A DNA stretch of 64,000 nt. Source: Colius striatus. Taxonomy: Eukaryota > Chordata > Aves > Coliiformes > Coliidae. The translations under genes and the position numbers were made by a program. Shown here piece by piece: positions 34,422 through 45,800 of the stretch. The stretch's first letter is position 1. Every line of letters starts with the position of its first letter. The notes beneath the pieces are model-generated. The model did no database searches. It was not told the DNA's origin and worked only from the letters and a program-made list of their open reading frames with translations. The DNA is taken from assembly GCF_028858725.1 (NCBI RefSeq), contig NC_084790.1, positions 31,971,031 through 32,035,030 on the forward strand, given 5' to 3'.

Positions 34422-35852
34422 CTACTTATGTTCCTGCTCTTGAGCACGGGGACGCTTATTCTTAAAAGCTGGAGTACTGGCAGGTGGAGAGCGAGACATG
34501 AATTGGTCAAACTTCCGTGACATTTTCTCTACAGCTGAAACAACAGCCTGTAGGGGACAAGACACATTTTCTTCATATTGCCGAAGTTGAGCGGCTAGTT
34601 GTTCCACCGTTTGCCTCTCACCTTCTTTCCAGGAGACAACTGCCAACGAACTGGCATAGTTTTGTGGTGCACTTCGTAGGAACTTTCGCCACATAACTCG
34701 TGTGCAATGAACTTCATCTGGGTCTGTGGGTGCATAGTCATTATAAATAATCTCCAGCACAGCTAACTCCCTCAAATATTGAATGCCTTTCTCCATGGTG
34801 GTCCACTTACTTGGGGGGCTTGTAATAGCTTCCTTGAAGGGGTATCTTTCCTTCACGCCCAACAAAAGTCGCCTCCAGAGGCTGAGGGTTTGTGACGGTC
34901 TTCCCATAGCCTTATCAATGCCCCCGTCCCGGGACAAGGAGTCCAATTGCCTGGCTTCTTTGCCCTCTAATTCCAAACTGTGGGCTCCATTTTCCCAGCA
35001 TCGGAGCATCCAGGTGATAATGTGCTCACCTGGGTGACGGCTGTAATCTTTTGGCACTTCTCGCAGTTCGCTCAGGGACAAGGATCGGGTGATTATCTCT
35101 GGCTCTGGCACTGACTCTTCCTCCCGTTCCCGTGATGACACTGGTTCATCTTCATCCCTCCCAAGGCGAACTGATTTTTTTATGTGTTTCTTTTTCTGGA
35201 CAGGAGCAACTGACACTGCCACAGGTTGATCCTCTGATTCAGGATCAGTGTCTGCTGTTGGAGTTAGGGCAGCAACAGCATCAGTTGCCTCAGTTTGAGT
35301 AGCCACAGTGGTTGCTAGGGTGGCATTCCTAATCTGTACAAGTAAAAAACTCTTCCAATACCTGTTCATATTCTTCTGTATATCAGTCCCTCCATAGCTG
35401 CCCAACCTCATAACAGTCTGGAAAACACATTTCACAACTCTACCCAAGAAAAACACCCTACCTAGAGGACAGAACAATAAAACCACAATGGCTGGGACAT
35501 CCCAAGTGCATTCTGAATTGTCAAAAGCTATTGCAGTTAATTTGAATGAGTAAGGGAGGATGGAAAAAATGGAAAAATTACGTCCCTCCATTTTTCCCAT
35601 GAACTGAGTGTCATTACTGTCACTACCTTCTGAAAATAAATGTCCAAGTTGCAGAAATGCCAACCCAGTCATGTACAAGTATTGGCCTAGCTCCATACCC
35701 AGTGATACAACCATACCATAAGCCAGTAACAACCAGTATATCAGAACGAGTGCTTTCGTCCCTTTTCCAAAGGACATAAACACTATCAGAGAGAATACAT
35801 AGTGCATATGACAAATTATGGGCCAACAGCAGTTAAGCAAATACATCAACAT
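34422..35852 (-). CDS. gag: Gag-like ORF with hydrophobic N-terminus, provirus 3
   Basis: 476 codons, open, starting at ATG 35852, 45 nt after the primer site. The N-terminal 140 residues carry four hydrophobic stretches (about 5-26, 33-53, 58-73 and 118-137), unusual for a Gag matrix. Residues about 180-270 are threonine/serine/glutamate-rich with a basic run (QKKKHIKKSVRLGR). The C-terminal half (about 280-455) looks like a folded helical capsid region (HIITWMLRCW, LWRRLLLGVKERYPF, MWRKFLRSAPQNYASSLAVV). No zinc knuckle. I recognise it as gag from position rather than from a strong motif. It ends at TAG 34422-34424 with the frame continuing beyond. Confidence 0.65.
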   Translation of the reverse strand: MLMYLLNCCWPIICHMHYVFSLIVFMSFGKGTKALVLIYWLLLAYGMVVSLGMELGQYLYMTGLAFLQLGHLFSEGSDSNDTQFMGKMEGRNFSIFSILPYSFKLTAIAFDNSECTWDVPAIVVLLFCPLGRVFFLGRVVKCVFQTVMRLGSYGGTDIQKNMNRYWKSFLLVQIRNATLATTVATQTEATDAVAALTPTADTDPESEDQPVAVSVAPVQKKKHIKKSVRLGRDEDEPVSSREREEESVPEPEIITRSLSLSELREVPKDYSRHPGEHIITWMLRCWENGAHSLELEGKEARQLDSLSRDGGIDKAMGRPSQTLSLWRRLLLGVKERYPFKEAITSPPSKWTTMEKGIQYLRELAVLEIIYNDYAPTDPDEVHCTRVMWRKFLRSAPQNYASSLAVVSWKEGERQTVEQLAAQLRQYEENVSCPLQAVVSAVEKMSRKFDQFMSRSPPASTPAFKNKRPRAQEQEHK

Positions 35853-35897
35853 TGTGACAATTGTTTCAGCCTACTGTGTCTTATTTCAACCCTGCGG

Positions 35898-35915
35898 GCC
35901 CCACGTTGGGCGCCA
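35898..35915 (-). other. Primer binding site, tRNA-Lys(1,2) type
   Basis: The minus strand reads TGGCGCCCAACGTGGGGC, 5 nt inside the 5' LTR. It is a perfect 18-nt match to the lysine-1,2 primer site known from foamy viruses and several betaretroviruses. Mammalian ERV-L elements typically use leucine tRNA. Confidence 0.9.
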
Positions 35916-35920
35916 ATAAA

Positions 35921-36397
35921 TGTCGTGGTTTTGCCCAGCCGGAGCAAAGGGGAAGAAACCCGCGACTCCTCCCCCTCCCCCTCTCGACGGAATGCGGAGG
36001 GGATCGCAGAGGGAGGGAAAAAAAAAAAAAGTAAAAGAGCCCGCGTAAGTTGAAATAAGAACAGTTTACTGGGGAAATTGAAGAGTAACAACTATAACAA
36101 AGACAAGGGAATATTACAAAGAAAACTGGTGAGTGATACAGTTGCTCACCGCCCCGGGACCCGACGTGAGCGACCGCTCCCGACCGGCGACCGAGAGCCC
36201 GCGCCCCCCCCCCCCCCCCCCCCCGGAAGAGCTTATTCCGGGACAAGAGCTTATTCCGGCCAGCCCCCACCTGCACCCTGGGCATGACGGTTAGGATGGT
36301 ATCGAATACCTGCTGGCCAGGCTGGGTCAGCTGTTCAGGCTGTGCCCTTTCCTGGTTCCTCACGGGAATTAACTCTATCCTGGCTCAAACCAGGACA
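35921..36397 (-). repeat. 5' LTR of provirus 3
   Basis: 477 bp, TGTCGTGG to AACCAGGACA on the plus strand, followed by the target duplication GCAGT (36398-36402). It contains a poly-C run near 36204-36224, longer than in the partner LTR. Confidence 0.93.
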
Positions 36398-36402
36398 GCA
36401 GT

Positions 36403-39380
36403 ATAGAGAATCACGGCTTGCTGTTTTTCATTGGGTTCAAGCTGTTGACATTGTTCTCAAAGTTCTTGCATATTTTAGCATTTATGTCTCCTTCACCTTC
36501 ACTGAAAGAACAGGTCACAGGGAGCTTCAGAAGGCAACAGTCTAGCAAAACAGGGAAATGAAGTGGGGCAACAATCCTACTGGACTTTATACCAGTTGGT
36601 ATTTATACCAGAATACATAAAGAAGCTTGAAGCTTTAAAATCTCTGAAAATAACAATAAAGTAACACAAGCAGAGGTTTTCTTCATTTTGTCAAGAAGAA
36701 ATTGCACCGTGTGTCTAGTGTAGAGCTGCAGAGTATCACAGACACACCACAGAATTTTAATTCATATCATACTCAAATGGTGTAAAGATTGTATTCCATC
36801 GGAACTCTTCTAAATTTCACCTAGGCTTAGGAGTAAGAAGTGTACACATATAGCCTCTAGCTTCTCTTATCTTCACTGCAGCCCAGCTGAGATCACAGTG
36901 TTCTGCTTAAACATCCTATTACCTTCCTCAACCATTCAGAAATATAGACAACTGCTCTCCAAAGAGATTTGAGTCAGTACGTCTTCCCTGTTTTTTCTTC
37001 TTTTGACATTGAAAGGATGCACTACTTCAGTCTTATTAATCTTGCAGCACTGCCTTGCTGACATTTTCCATTAATTTCTCCAGCCTTTCCCCAGATACAT
37101 GCTGGTGAATTCTCCAAAGTGTGCCCAGTGCCGAATAAACATACATTCTTTATAACTCTTTGAGTTACAGAGTCTGTTTCCGCACATCAGCAAGCCAGCC
37201 GATTCTAGATTGTTCCCCACAGACTGTCTTTTTTCCTTAATTCATCTAACAAGCCCTAGACAGTTTCTCTGTGGATTTGCCTTGATGCATTCTCTACGAC
37301 CAAACTAAGTTGGCTAAGAGCAGGTTAAGGTGGATGTAAGACAGGCAAAGTATTGAAATGTCAGGGTAGCACAAGATAAAGTTTAGCATTTGCATCACTG
37401 GAGCAACAGCACTGAATCTTAATTACTGCCACTCAGAAGCAGACAATCACAGCAAACAAAAGAAATTTCTAGCAAGCTGTTATTAAGAATGATCCTTGCA
37501 TTACAGAGGAGGAAAGCAAAGTGGTAGCTGGTCAATGGAAGTCATCAGTCTGATGCAAGGAAGAAAGGCTGAAGGATGGGTTGATAATGATTCCTGACAC
37601 AGAAATCTTCTGTATTTTTAATGAATCTGTGATGCTTTGTAGGTCTGTTACCAACATCTCATAACAGCCTCTGGTATCCCAAGCTGCACCCACAGTTAAG
37701 TCAGAAGAAAACACCTACAAAAACAGCTCACAAAAAGGTTTTCGTACCTAAGAATCACATATGTAACAATGACACCTGGCCTTTACAAGCTCAGAAACAA
37801 GTATTGCAGACAACTAAGGATTCCCCTTTCTCTCTCCAAAAATGAAGTCTTCCATATTCCATAGATCTGAAGACACAGTTCAATCTTCCCTGAGTGTTTT
37901 TATGATGGAGTAAACGGAGGGGAAAAAAACCAACCCACCAAAACAACAAAAACACCCCAAAAACTATCAAGATCATTAGGGCAAAACCCCCATAATCTGT
38001 CTGAAAGTTTTAAAGGACTTTTAAAGTTGGAATTAATTGCTGGCTAAAAATGTGGTGTGATGCAGACATACTTCTCTGTCACTCAGTGTTCAGTGTAATC
38101 ACCTATCATGGAAACTGATGTCTCAATTAACAGCAGAAATCACTGAAAACTAGTCATGCAAATAGTCCCCAGAAAGAATCATCAGTAACATTTGTCAAAT
38201 GCTCAAGCAACAAGCAAAGAAAGGTGCACTTTTACTGTTGGCTGCCAAGCTTTGCATTGTCTTTACAGTTATTAGTATTGTAATAAATCTAATCTTTTCA
38301 ATTTTTCTTCAACGGCTTAACAAGTTAGTTACATTTCTTTAATGTAGCTTCACTATAAAATTAGTCATCCTCGTAGATATTTTTTCTCACTTTTTTTGCT
38401 TGTATTCTCACCAAAAATCACTTTTTTTCCCCTATTGTTAATCTTCTTAGCACACATTCCTCTTTAAGATGAAGTTTAACATTAAAAAGTGACCTGCCAG
38501 ATCACATTTGCAAACATCCAGAACATCAAAATTTGTTTACGTTGCATAATTTCTGTTTCAGCTGCTTTGGTACCACTGTGTTACAAACATCAGTTACGTT
38601 ATCCATTAACATTTCTTTGCTTAGTCTATGTTACAGGTAGTATTTCCCTTCCTTCTACTGCATTCGTTTGAACCATAAAACTTGATAGTAGTTTAGCATT
38701 CACCTTCAGACATTTCTTTAACTGTATGTCACCAAACAAAAACATATTTTGAAATCCATTTAGATTTTTTCAGACCAGAGTTTTGTATTCTGCATAGCTT
38801 TTTAATTTCTTCAAAAACAAATTATACAGCCTGACACCACCTGGCTCTACTGACACTAATTATATAACTTTTTTGCAGATAGTTCTTTCTAAAAGTTGTT
38901 GGATATTTTTAATGCAACTTACAGCCTTTCTGCTCCTTTGTTGTATTTCTTCTTACAAAATTATACTTGTTCTTTGCCTTCAAAATAATGAAATTATTTA
39001 TGCTCCAAGCCTTGAACTATTGAGACTCTTTCTCCATGTCCACACAAAAACATCTGCATTTTCACAGAAGTTTTAGAAAATTCTAAAAGCTTGTTTGTTA
39101 CTTACTTTGCCATACTGTCTAGTATCCCTGGTCTGCAATTAACAATCCCAACTACAGTAAACATGCTCAGCAGGAGAGAGCATCACCACTCCAGAAAACT
39201 GAGTGTAAGTCAGAACACAATGAATAGAAAAAGAGACGGTAAAGGACAACAAGGTCAGATGAGTACTGTGTACAGTTGTAAATACAAATTTTAACACAGC
39301 AGGACAGAAGCAGTCACAAGTTTATATTTTAAATTAGGAAAGCAAGAACTGAAATAAAGGCATTTAATACAAATCCTTAT
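36403..39380. other. Intergenic DNA, nothing recognised
   Basis: No gene or repeat recognised. The part near the right end may reach into the distal 3' UTR of MACIR, depending on which poly-A signal is used. Confidence 0.5.
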
Positions 39381-39386
39381 ACACTA

Positions 39387-42250
39387 TTTATTTTTAAAAT
39401 GCCAGTTATATGGCTGAATTCAAGATGTGCCACAATATCTCAGCTTACATATTTGTACTTGATTCCAGAACTGCTTTGATGTTAAAGGTCTGTTAAAGGG
39501 AACATTTGTGTTACTATGCTGTATCATCTCTACTTTTGCGCTTTTAATCCTCTGGAAGATATCCAAAGCTGATAAAGAAACTTTTGTTGTTTGGTATTTT
39601 TTTCTTTTTAATTTATTGCAAGAACAGTGAGAAAGGTCAATATTATTTATATTCAGTTTCACTTTAGAAGTCTGAAGAACCATCTCACGCTTGATTTTGA
39701 AAGACTAATGGAAGACATTATAAACAGCCAAAATTAGGTAAGATCAAAAGCTTTCATTTGGCCGATATTGAGCTTAATTTAAAGGTAAAACCAGGAACAT
39801 CTCGTGGATATGAGTTTTGATGAAGAATATTGCAAAACGAACTCACAAAACATTGGGTTCTTGAATGAGGATATGCTATAAGAGCTGCAAGTGTGTACGA
39901 GTTAAGAAAACAGTATGACCATACATTAGCACTTTCACAAACAAACCACCAAAGTACTAACACATTTTTTATGTTTGAACTTGGCTAGATAGCCATCGAC
40001 TACTCTGTTCATGTAGCTATAAGATTACAGCACAGGATGACATTAGAAACATGGATACAACATTAATAATTGCATGGCCTGTTTCCTGAAACAAAGCAAC
40101 TAACTTAAGGTCTATTTCATGTTTAATGTTGTATAATTCAAATGTCCTCTTTCTCCTACACAGCAAATGACTCCACAACAGGTGTTTATACTACCCTTTT
40201 TATTTGTCAGACAGAAATACATTTTCATGGGGTATTTCAGTAAACAGTGGTGTTTACTACTTAAACAAAGCTCTTATCTCTTTGGCATCTGACCATACTT
40301 TGTTTTTCAATTTAAAAGACTAAACAGGAAGATTTTACTTTTGAGATCATTGCTCAATACATTAATTTTACACAAGTGTAGTTAACTTTTGTTAACTGTG
40401 GTTTATAGTAAAGACTCTAGTAAACCTAAAAAAAATTATACTAAACCAGCAAAATGCAGACTATTGGGCTGCCTTCATTTACAACTGTGGAGTAGGCGAC
40501 AGAATGAGAACTCTTCATTTTCCACAGTGCGTGCACTAACTAGTGCTTTTTATTCATTGTGCATGATAAACAAAAGAACTCCTTACTTCTACCAGAAACA
40601 ACTGATAAAATAATGTATGTTTCAAAACAATGTGACTTTATTTTTAAAGAGGTCATAAGACAAAAGCAAGCTGCACGCTTCTTCAGGAAAAGATTGTACC
40701 TAAAAAAGGTCTGAAAATTGCTTTTAAATAGAAGTTAAAGTGTTTTGAGTACAGCTGTCAAAAGCACATCTCATGTTTGGTTAAAAAATTCCTAAGTAAG
40801 AAAAGTAAGCCAGCGTATTCAACCTACTCTACTGAATAATCCAGGATCATCCTTTCAATGGTGACACAGAAACATTTCCCTTGCATTCCATGAAAAAAAA
40901 TTAATTTTTTTTTTTTAATTGACCTTCCTGATCTCAAGTGTTTAGTGCTTCAAATCAACTGAATTTCCAAAGCAATGCTGAAGTTATTTGACATCTCCCT
41001 TTACTATACATGGTACAGAAATAATGAATTAAAAAGAAAAACTGTTATCGTTTTATACTGTTATATCAGTGCAGACATCTCAGTATATTCACTGGAATTT
41101 GCAGTGAAACCTTGTTTGTGTGTCAACGTAAAAAATAAACAATGAAAACCTCTCTTTACTCCCAAAAAGATTTGCTTTTAATAACCTAAATCACAGAATC
41201 AAAGAATGGCAGGGGTTGAAAGGGACCGTTAGAGATAATCTAGTCCAACCCCTCTGCAGAAGCAGGTCAACCTAGATCAGGTCGCATTGGAACACGTCCA
41301 GGCAGGTCTTGAAGACCTCCAAGGAAGGAGACTCCACACCTTTCCTGGGCAGCCTGTTCCACTGCTCCTTTATCCTCACTGTAAAATAGTTTTTTCTTAT
41401 GTTTAAATGGAACTTCTTGTGTTCCAGCTTCTTTCCATTACCCCTTGTCCTGTTGCTAGATACAATAGAAAAAAGGGATGTCCCAACCTCCTGACACCCA
41501 CCATTTAGATATTTGTAAATATCAATGAGATTCCCCTCCAGTCTCCTCTTATTTAGACTACTTATCCTGAACAAGTTCTACAGAAGAGGAGGCAAAGCAG
41601 TTACTTCTATGCAGAAACTAAAAAATAGTTCAATAGGATTCAAGTAGCAAAGGTTTGTTTTGTCAGTGAATCTCAACCTCAACACCAGTGCAAGCAAACT
41701 TGAAAATTTTTGAACTGGACAGTTCAAATAGTGAGTGATCCAGTTTAGTCAAGATGACCTCCCTCTCCATGATGCAAAAAAAATACATACATTTTAGCGT
41801 AGAATACAGGAAACAAAAGGAAAACAAAGAAAGCTCCTAAAATCAAGTACTTATCGAAAAGTGGTTTCTAATATCAAGTCAAAATTAGCAACAAACAAGC
41901 AGACTTCACCGATCTTTCAGTGTTAAATTACTGTTAGATTTAACTGTACCAAAAAATATCCCCAACCCAAAAATCGAGAGTGCTTTTTGTTGTTAAAAGG
42001 CATGCAAAGAAATATCCACCAGCTGCAGTCAACTTTAAATCAGAATCTGCTTGCTCAGAAAACATTTCACCCTTCAAGTATTTGTAACAAATTGCATTGC
42101 CAAGATCCTTTTCAAATAAATTATCTTCTGGTAACATTTCGCTGATAGAATCACCTACAATGTGGACAGTCATGTATGCAATTCAACAGTGGTTGTCTCT
42201 GCAGCAAGAGAGGAATAATCAGAAATTTGTTTTAAATTTGAGATGATAGC
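39387..42250 (-). other. MACIR: Likely MACIR 3' UTR
   Basis: Downstream of the MACIR stop. Minus-strand AATAAA signals lie at 40637-40642 and 39387-39392, giving UTRs of about 1.6 or 2.9 kb. A CR1 copy in the sense orientation lies within it. Extent is inferred from signals only. Confidence 0.45.
41190..41578 (-). mobile_element. CR1 LINE 3' part, in probable MACIR 3' UTR
   Basis: Uninterrupted minus-strand CR1 from the tail (tcacagaatcaaagaatggc) through 'cctgggcagcctgttccactg' and AACCTCCTGACACCC to 'cagtctcctcttatttagac'. It supplies the empty-site sequence for the insertion point of provirus 1. Confidence 0.92.
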
Positions 42251-42874
42251 TTATGTGTTATTTCTTGCAAACATACGATCTCCTCTAAGGTTAAGGTGTT
42301 GGAGCTGGTACTGTAGCACTTCTGTGTCAGCAGGTTCCTTAATGTTCATTTTGTCTAAATTGAGGTAGTCCAGGGATTTTGAATGAGCTCTTTTACCTTT
42401 TAAAAGGCAAAGAGGCAAGGGACCATGAAGTGCCTTGTAAGGTTCGTATTGTAAAGGCTTAATGCATTTATCCCCTGAGCTGGGCATCCGTCTCCTCTTC
42501 CTTCCATTTACTGCTGGGATCTCATATGGCTGGTAGTACCTACTTCTAGTTTTGTACAAACGGGAGGAACGTGTAAGTCCTAAATCGAGTTGTCTGGAGT
42601 GCAAGTTTGGCCCAGATTCTCCTTTATTGTCTTCACTTCCTGTACACTTCTGGGCTAATTTTAGAAGCTCCTCTCCAGTCGTGAAGCCAACCAGGTAGTT
42701 GGAATCCATGTGAAGGATCTGATACCCCGCAACCATCCGTCGCATTGGTGAGCAAGGGGTACTAGAACAGCGAGGCTTTTCTACCTCCATCCTGCCCATG
42801 GGACTCACCTCTCCAAGAGGCACAGGAAGGGTGGAGAGAGAAGTTCTGGACTCTGCATTTATGTCAACTTCCAT
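42251..42874 (-). CDS. MACIR: MACIR (C5orf30), macrophage immunometabolism regulator
   Basis: 207 codons in one exon. The product is nearly the length of the human protein (206) and keeps its hallmarks: start MEVDIN, KPRCSSTPCSPMRR, GYQILHMDSNYLVGFTTGEE, LYKTRSRYYQPYEIPAVNG, HGPLPLCLLKGKRAHSKSL, and the C-terminus LRGDRMFARNNT. MACIR is a small adaptor that binds UNC119 in ciliary trafficking and tempers inflammatory macrophage and fibroblast responses; no enzyme domain is present. The ATG at 42874 is chosen because the conserved protein starts there; the codons before it belong to the 5' UTR. A splice acceptor (ttttatttttag) ends at 42896, so exon 2 starts at 42895 with 21 nt of UTR. Versus human there is one extra asparagine (DKMNIKEP). 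Gene order with PPIP5K2 supports the identity. Confidence 0.97.
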   Translation of the reverse strand: MEVDINAESRTSLSTLPVPLGEVSPMGRMEVEKPRCSSTPCSPMRRMVAGYQILHMDSNYLVGFTTGEELLKLAQKCTGSEDNKGESGPNLHSRQLDLGLTRSSRLYKTRSRYYQPYEIPAVNGRKRRRMPSSGDKCIKPLQYEPYKALHGPLPLCLLKGKRAHSKSLDYLNLDKMNIKEPADTEVLQYQLQHLNLRGDRMFARNNT

Positions 42875-42895
42875 TTTAAACACAATGCCAGCCTC

Positions 42896-45800
42896 CTAAA
42901 AATAAAACAGAGCTTGATCAGAAACAGAGCCTTTATGCAGCAAAGCGGATAACAGAAACAAGATTTTGTACCACCCAGAAGTCATGACCAGTACTTCTCT
43001 ACTCAGCCTTGTCTTATGCCCTTACAGAGTGTTACGTATCAAAACTATCATCAATACCTTCATTTTAAAATGATCTTGGATGCTTTTTAAATAAAATATA
43101 CCACAAATATACTCTTGATTACTTAAACATTAATAATATTGAGTAGTATTGTACACAGAAAAGCAGCATCTTTCCAGTCCATTTTTTAATTCTTTTAGTC
43201 CATTTGATTCCTTATAGCTTCTAACCTCTGAGGCCATCTACATTCATTAGCAAAACCACAGCAACCTCTCCCATATTTAGCTGTTATTTTTCTGTATTGA
43301 CAACAGTTTCCATCAAGAAAGCTTCCAGAAAGTGTGTCTAACAGCTACTACCTCAGTCAGGCAGGACCATGGACCACGGCTATCTTCTAAGGGTACTGCA
43401 ATGCTTTCCACTTTCAAGCGTGAAGACAGCTTGCTTTAGATTCAGAGACATCTTGGCTGATCAACAGCCATCTTTATAAGTCATCAGCAATTCTCCTCCT
43501 CTCAAAAATCCTATCCTCTTATTCACAACCCACCAGACAAACCAACACTGTTTTATTCTCATGCATTTCTAACAAAGGAAACAGTATACTAGCATTTAAT
43601 GAAAACAGCATAAAATTCTTAGGAGTACCTCCAAGAATAACCAATATTCTGAATTTTATGGTATTTGTTTGGTTTTTGATTTTTTTTTAAATAGGCTAGC
43701 TTGCCCTGACCTTTGTCCCTTTCAACTATTTCAAAAACAGCGTTTGGTGTATCTTCATGAAGATTTTACAAGATTTGATTCTTTCTTCCATAAAGTAGGC
43801 TCTACAGATCAATTTATCTGACCCACGTGACTAAATATTGAGAAAATTGTCTAAAACTGCAAGAAGAACAATGAATAGAAATACTATCTTAACTACTACA
43901 AATCATTGTATTACCCCAGATAATACATTAACATGCCTGAGATAAATCTTTGAGGGTAAAAACATCAAAATCTCCACAACTTGCAAATATAAAGGCTTTA
44001 TGACTACTGAATCTTTCACAAAGGTGTCAGACAGCATTCAGATCCTCATGAGACAAATGAAAATCAGACAGGTACAACACACCAGTGCCTAACATACAAA
44101 TATATGCCCTGTCAATCATTTGTCGTTGGAATGACCTCTCGCCCTTTTTGCCTGGGTTTTGTTCCTGATGATGTTATTTTTTTTATAAGGAAATGTATTA
44201 CTTACTTTCTGAGAAGAGAAACATGACTCAAAAAATGTCAGCTTTAATTACTCAACATTTAAAGAGAACAAGGAGAGTGGTTTCCCTTGACACTCCTACA
44301 CTTTGAAGAAAGCCTGCATTATTTTGAAACCACCACAACAAGTTGTTGGCAGCAAAAGAACTGGTTCTCTGTAAATCTGTTTTTCCATTGTTACTTATCT
44401 TCAACTAGAATATGAACTGATTTGAGAAGATGACTTCCTTTCAGGATGGACATTAAATTTCTGTCCATCCAACTACTGATTTATTTTTTTAATCAGAGAT
44501 TAATTTTTTTCTTCTAGATGACAAGTCTGCAAGTAGTACCATTTATTAATAACCAGAGAGATCTGTCTCATTGATAAAGTGCTCACAACTCAAATGTGTA
44601 GATGGCAGAATGGAAAAATGGCAATAGATTCTCTTACACCAACTTATAGAGTCAAACACATTGGATGGAGATATCATCAGTTTCCCTTTCTCTGTGTTTC
44701 CATTACTTAATATACATCATGTACTTAAAAGATACAATGTAAGGAGTATGTATCACCCAACATATGTGAAGCACATGTGAAGACAGCAGGCATTTTTTAT
44801 TATTTGAATTGTCTGTCTCTGCCTGTCAAGGGCAAGAATAAGGTCTACATTTTTCCCCTTGCAGTCTGAAAAGAAAAATTCACATTTGTTAACATGGGTG
44901 AACCCATACGTGCTTTTGGAAACTCCATCTTGTTTCACTGCCACTGAAATATGCTGATGGAATTATGGACCTGTCAAGCAAACTTTTCTAAAAATATTTA
45001 CAATCTGTACCTAAAATCTGTGAAATATTTATATGAAAGGGAAAACTGAAGCTAAATTTAGCTACATGAGACTAATCACAAAGGTGCCACACTTCTTTTC
45101 CTAGACCCGGGGCAGTCAGGCCACAGACTCTGAGATGTAGCTTGTAGGTTCTTCCACTGCAAGCTGGTGACACTGCTGCACTTAGTGCCAGAGCCAGACA
45201 GCTGTTTTAGTTATGCTCTTTACTTTCAGCTCTGAGTGGACTCTAGTAGACTAATTTTGCTACATCCTGCTCTTGAAGGTCCCTATAAAGTTGTGTTATG
45301 CTTTACAGACTGATAGCATGTCTTTAGAGACAGGAAAGGGGAGTTAAAAATACTCCTGGCCAGCAAAAAGATTGCTGTGACTATCATTGCTCATTAAAGA
45401 TGAAGGAGTGAGACACGTGAAGAAGCCGATGCATATCACAAAAATAATATTTTTTCTGTAGTTGGTCAGTAATTTAAAATAATGTGGTTTTTATGACTGC
45501 ATTTTATTTCTCTGTATTTTTAATTTTCATCTTCTCACCAATCAAAACAAGTTTAATTTGCAAAGTTCTCTCTGGTTTAAGGTTGGTCCACTTGGAAAAA
45601 AACAAAACAAAAAAAAACCCCATACCACAACCTGGCTTGTCAGCAAAAATTAAATTATCTTTTTAAAATAATAAAGATAGTGGGGACAAAAGGTATGGTT
45701 TTGAAAGTATTACAGATTTTATGAAACATCGGGTTTTGTCTTCAAAAATAAGAATAAAGGTTCCCATTGCTTTTGTGTCAGATAAGAAATGCACGTTTGG

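Larger units (their letters stand above)
29426..36397 (-). mobile_element. Provirus 3: young env-less ERV-L-like provirus
   Basis: A 7.0 kb minus-strand provirus with paired LTRs, perfect 5-bp duplications, and the order primer site, gag, protease, RT, RNase H, integrase, 3' LTR. Only about 130 bp separate the integrase stop from the 3' LTR, so there is no env and no room for a dUTPase there. The LTRs differ at about seven substitutions plus length changes, which indicates a recent insertion. Breaks seen: TAG at 34422-34424, TAG at 34140-34142, a shift near 33950, a solo LTR at 32463-33418, TGA at 31486-31488, a shift near 31310 and TGA at 31029-31031. Lack of env and the RT/integrase type suggest an ERV-L-like, retrotransposing family. 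Confidence 0.9.
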
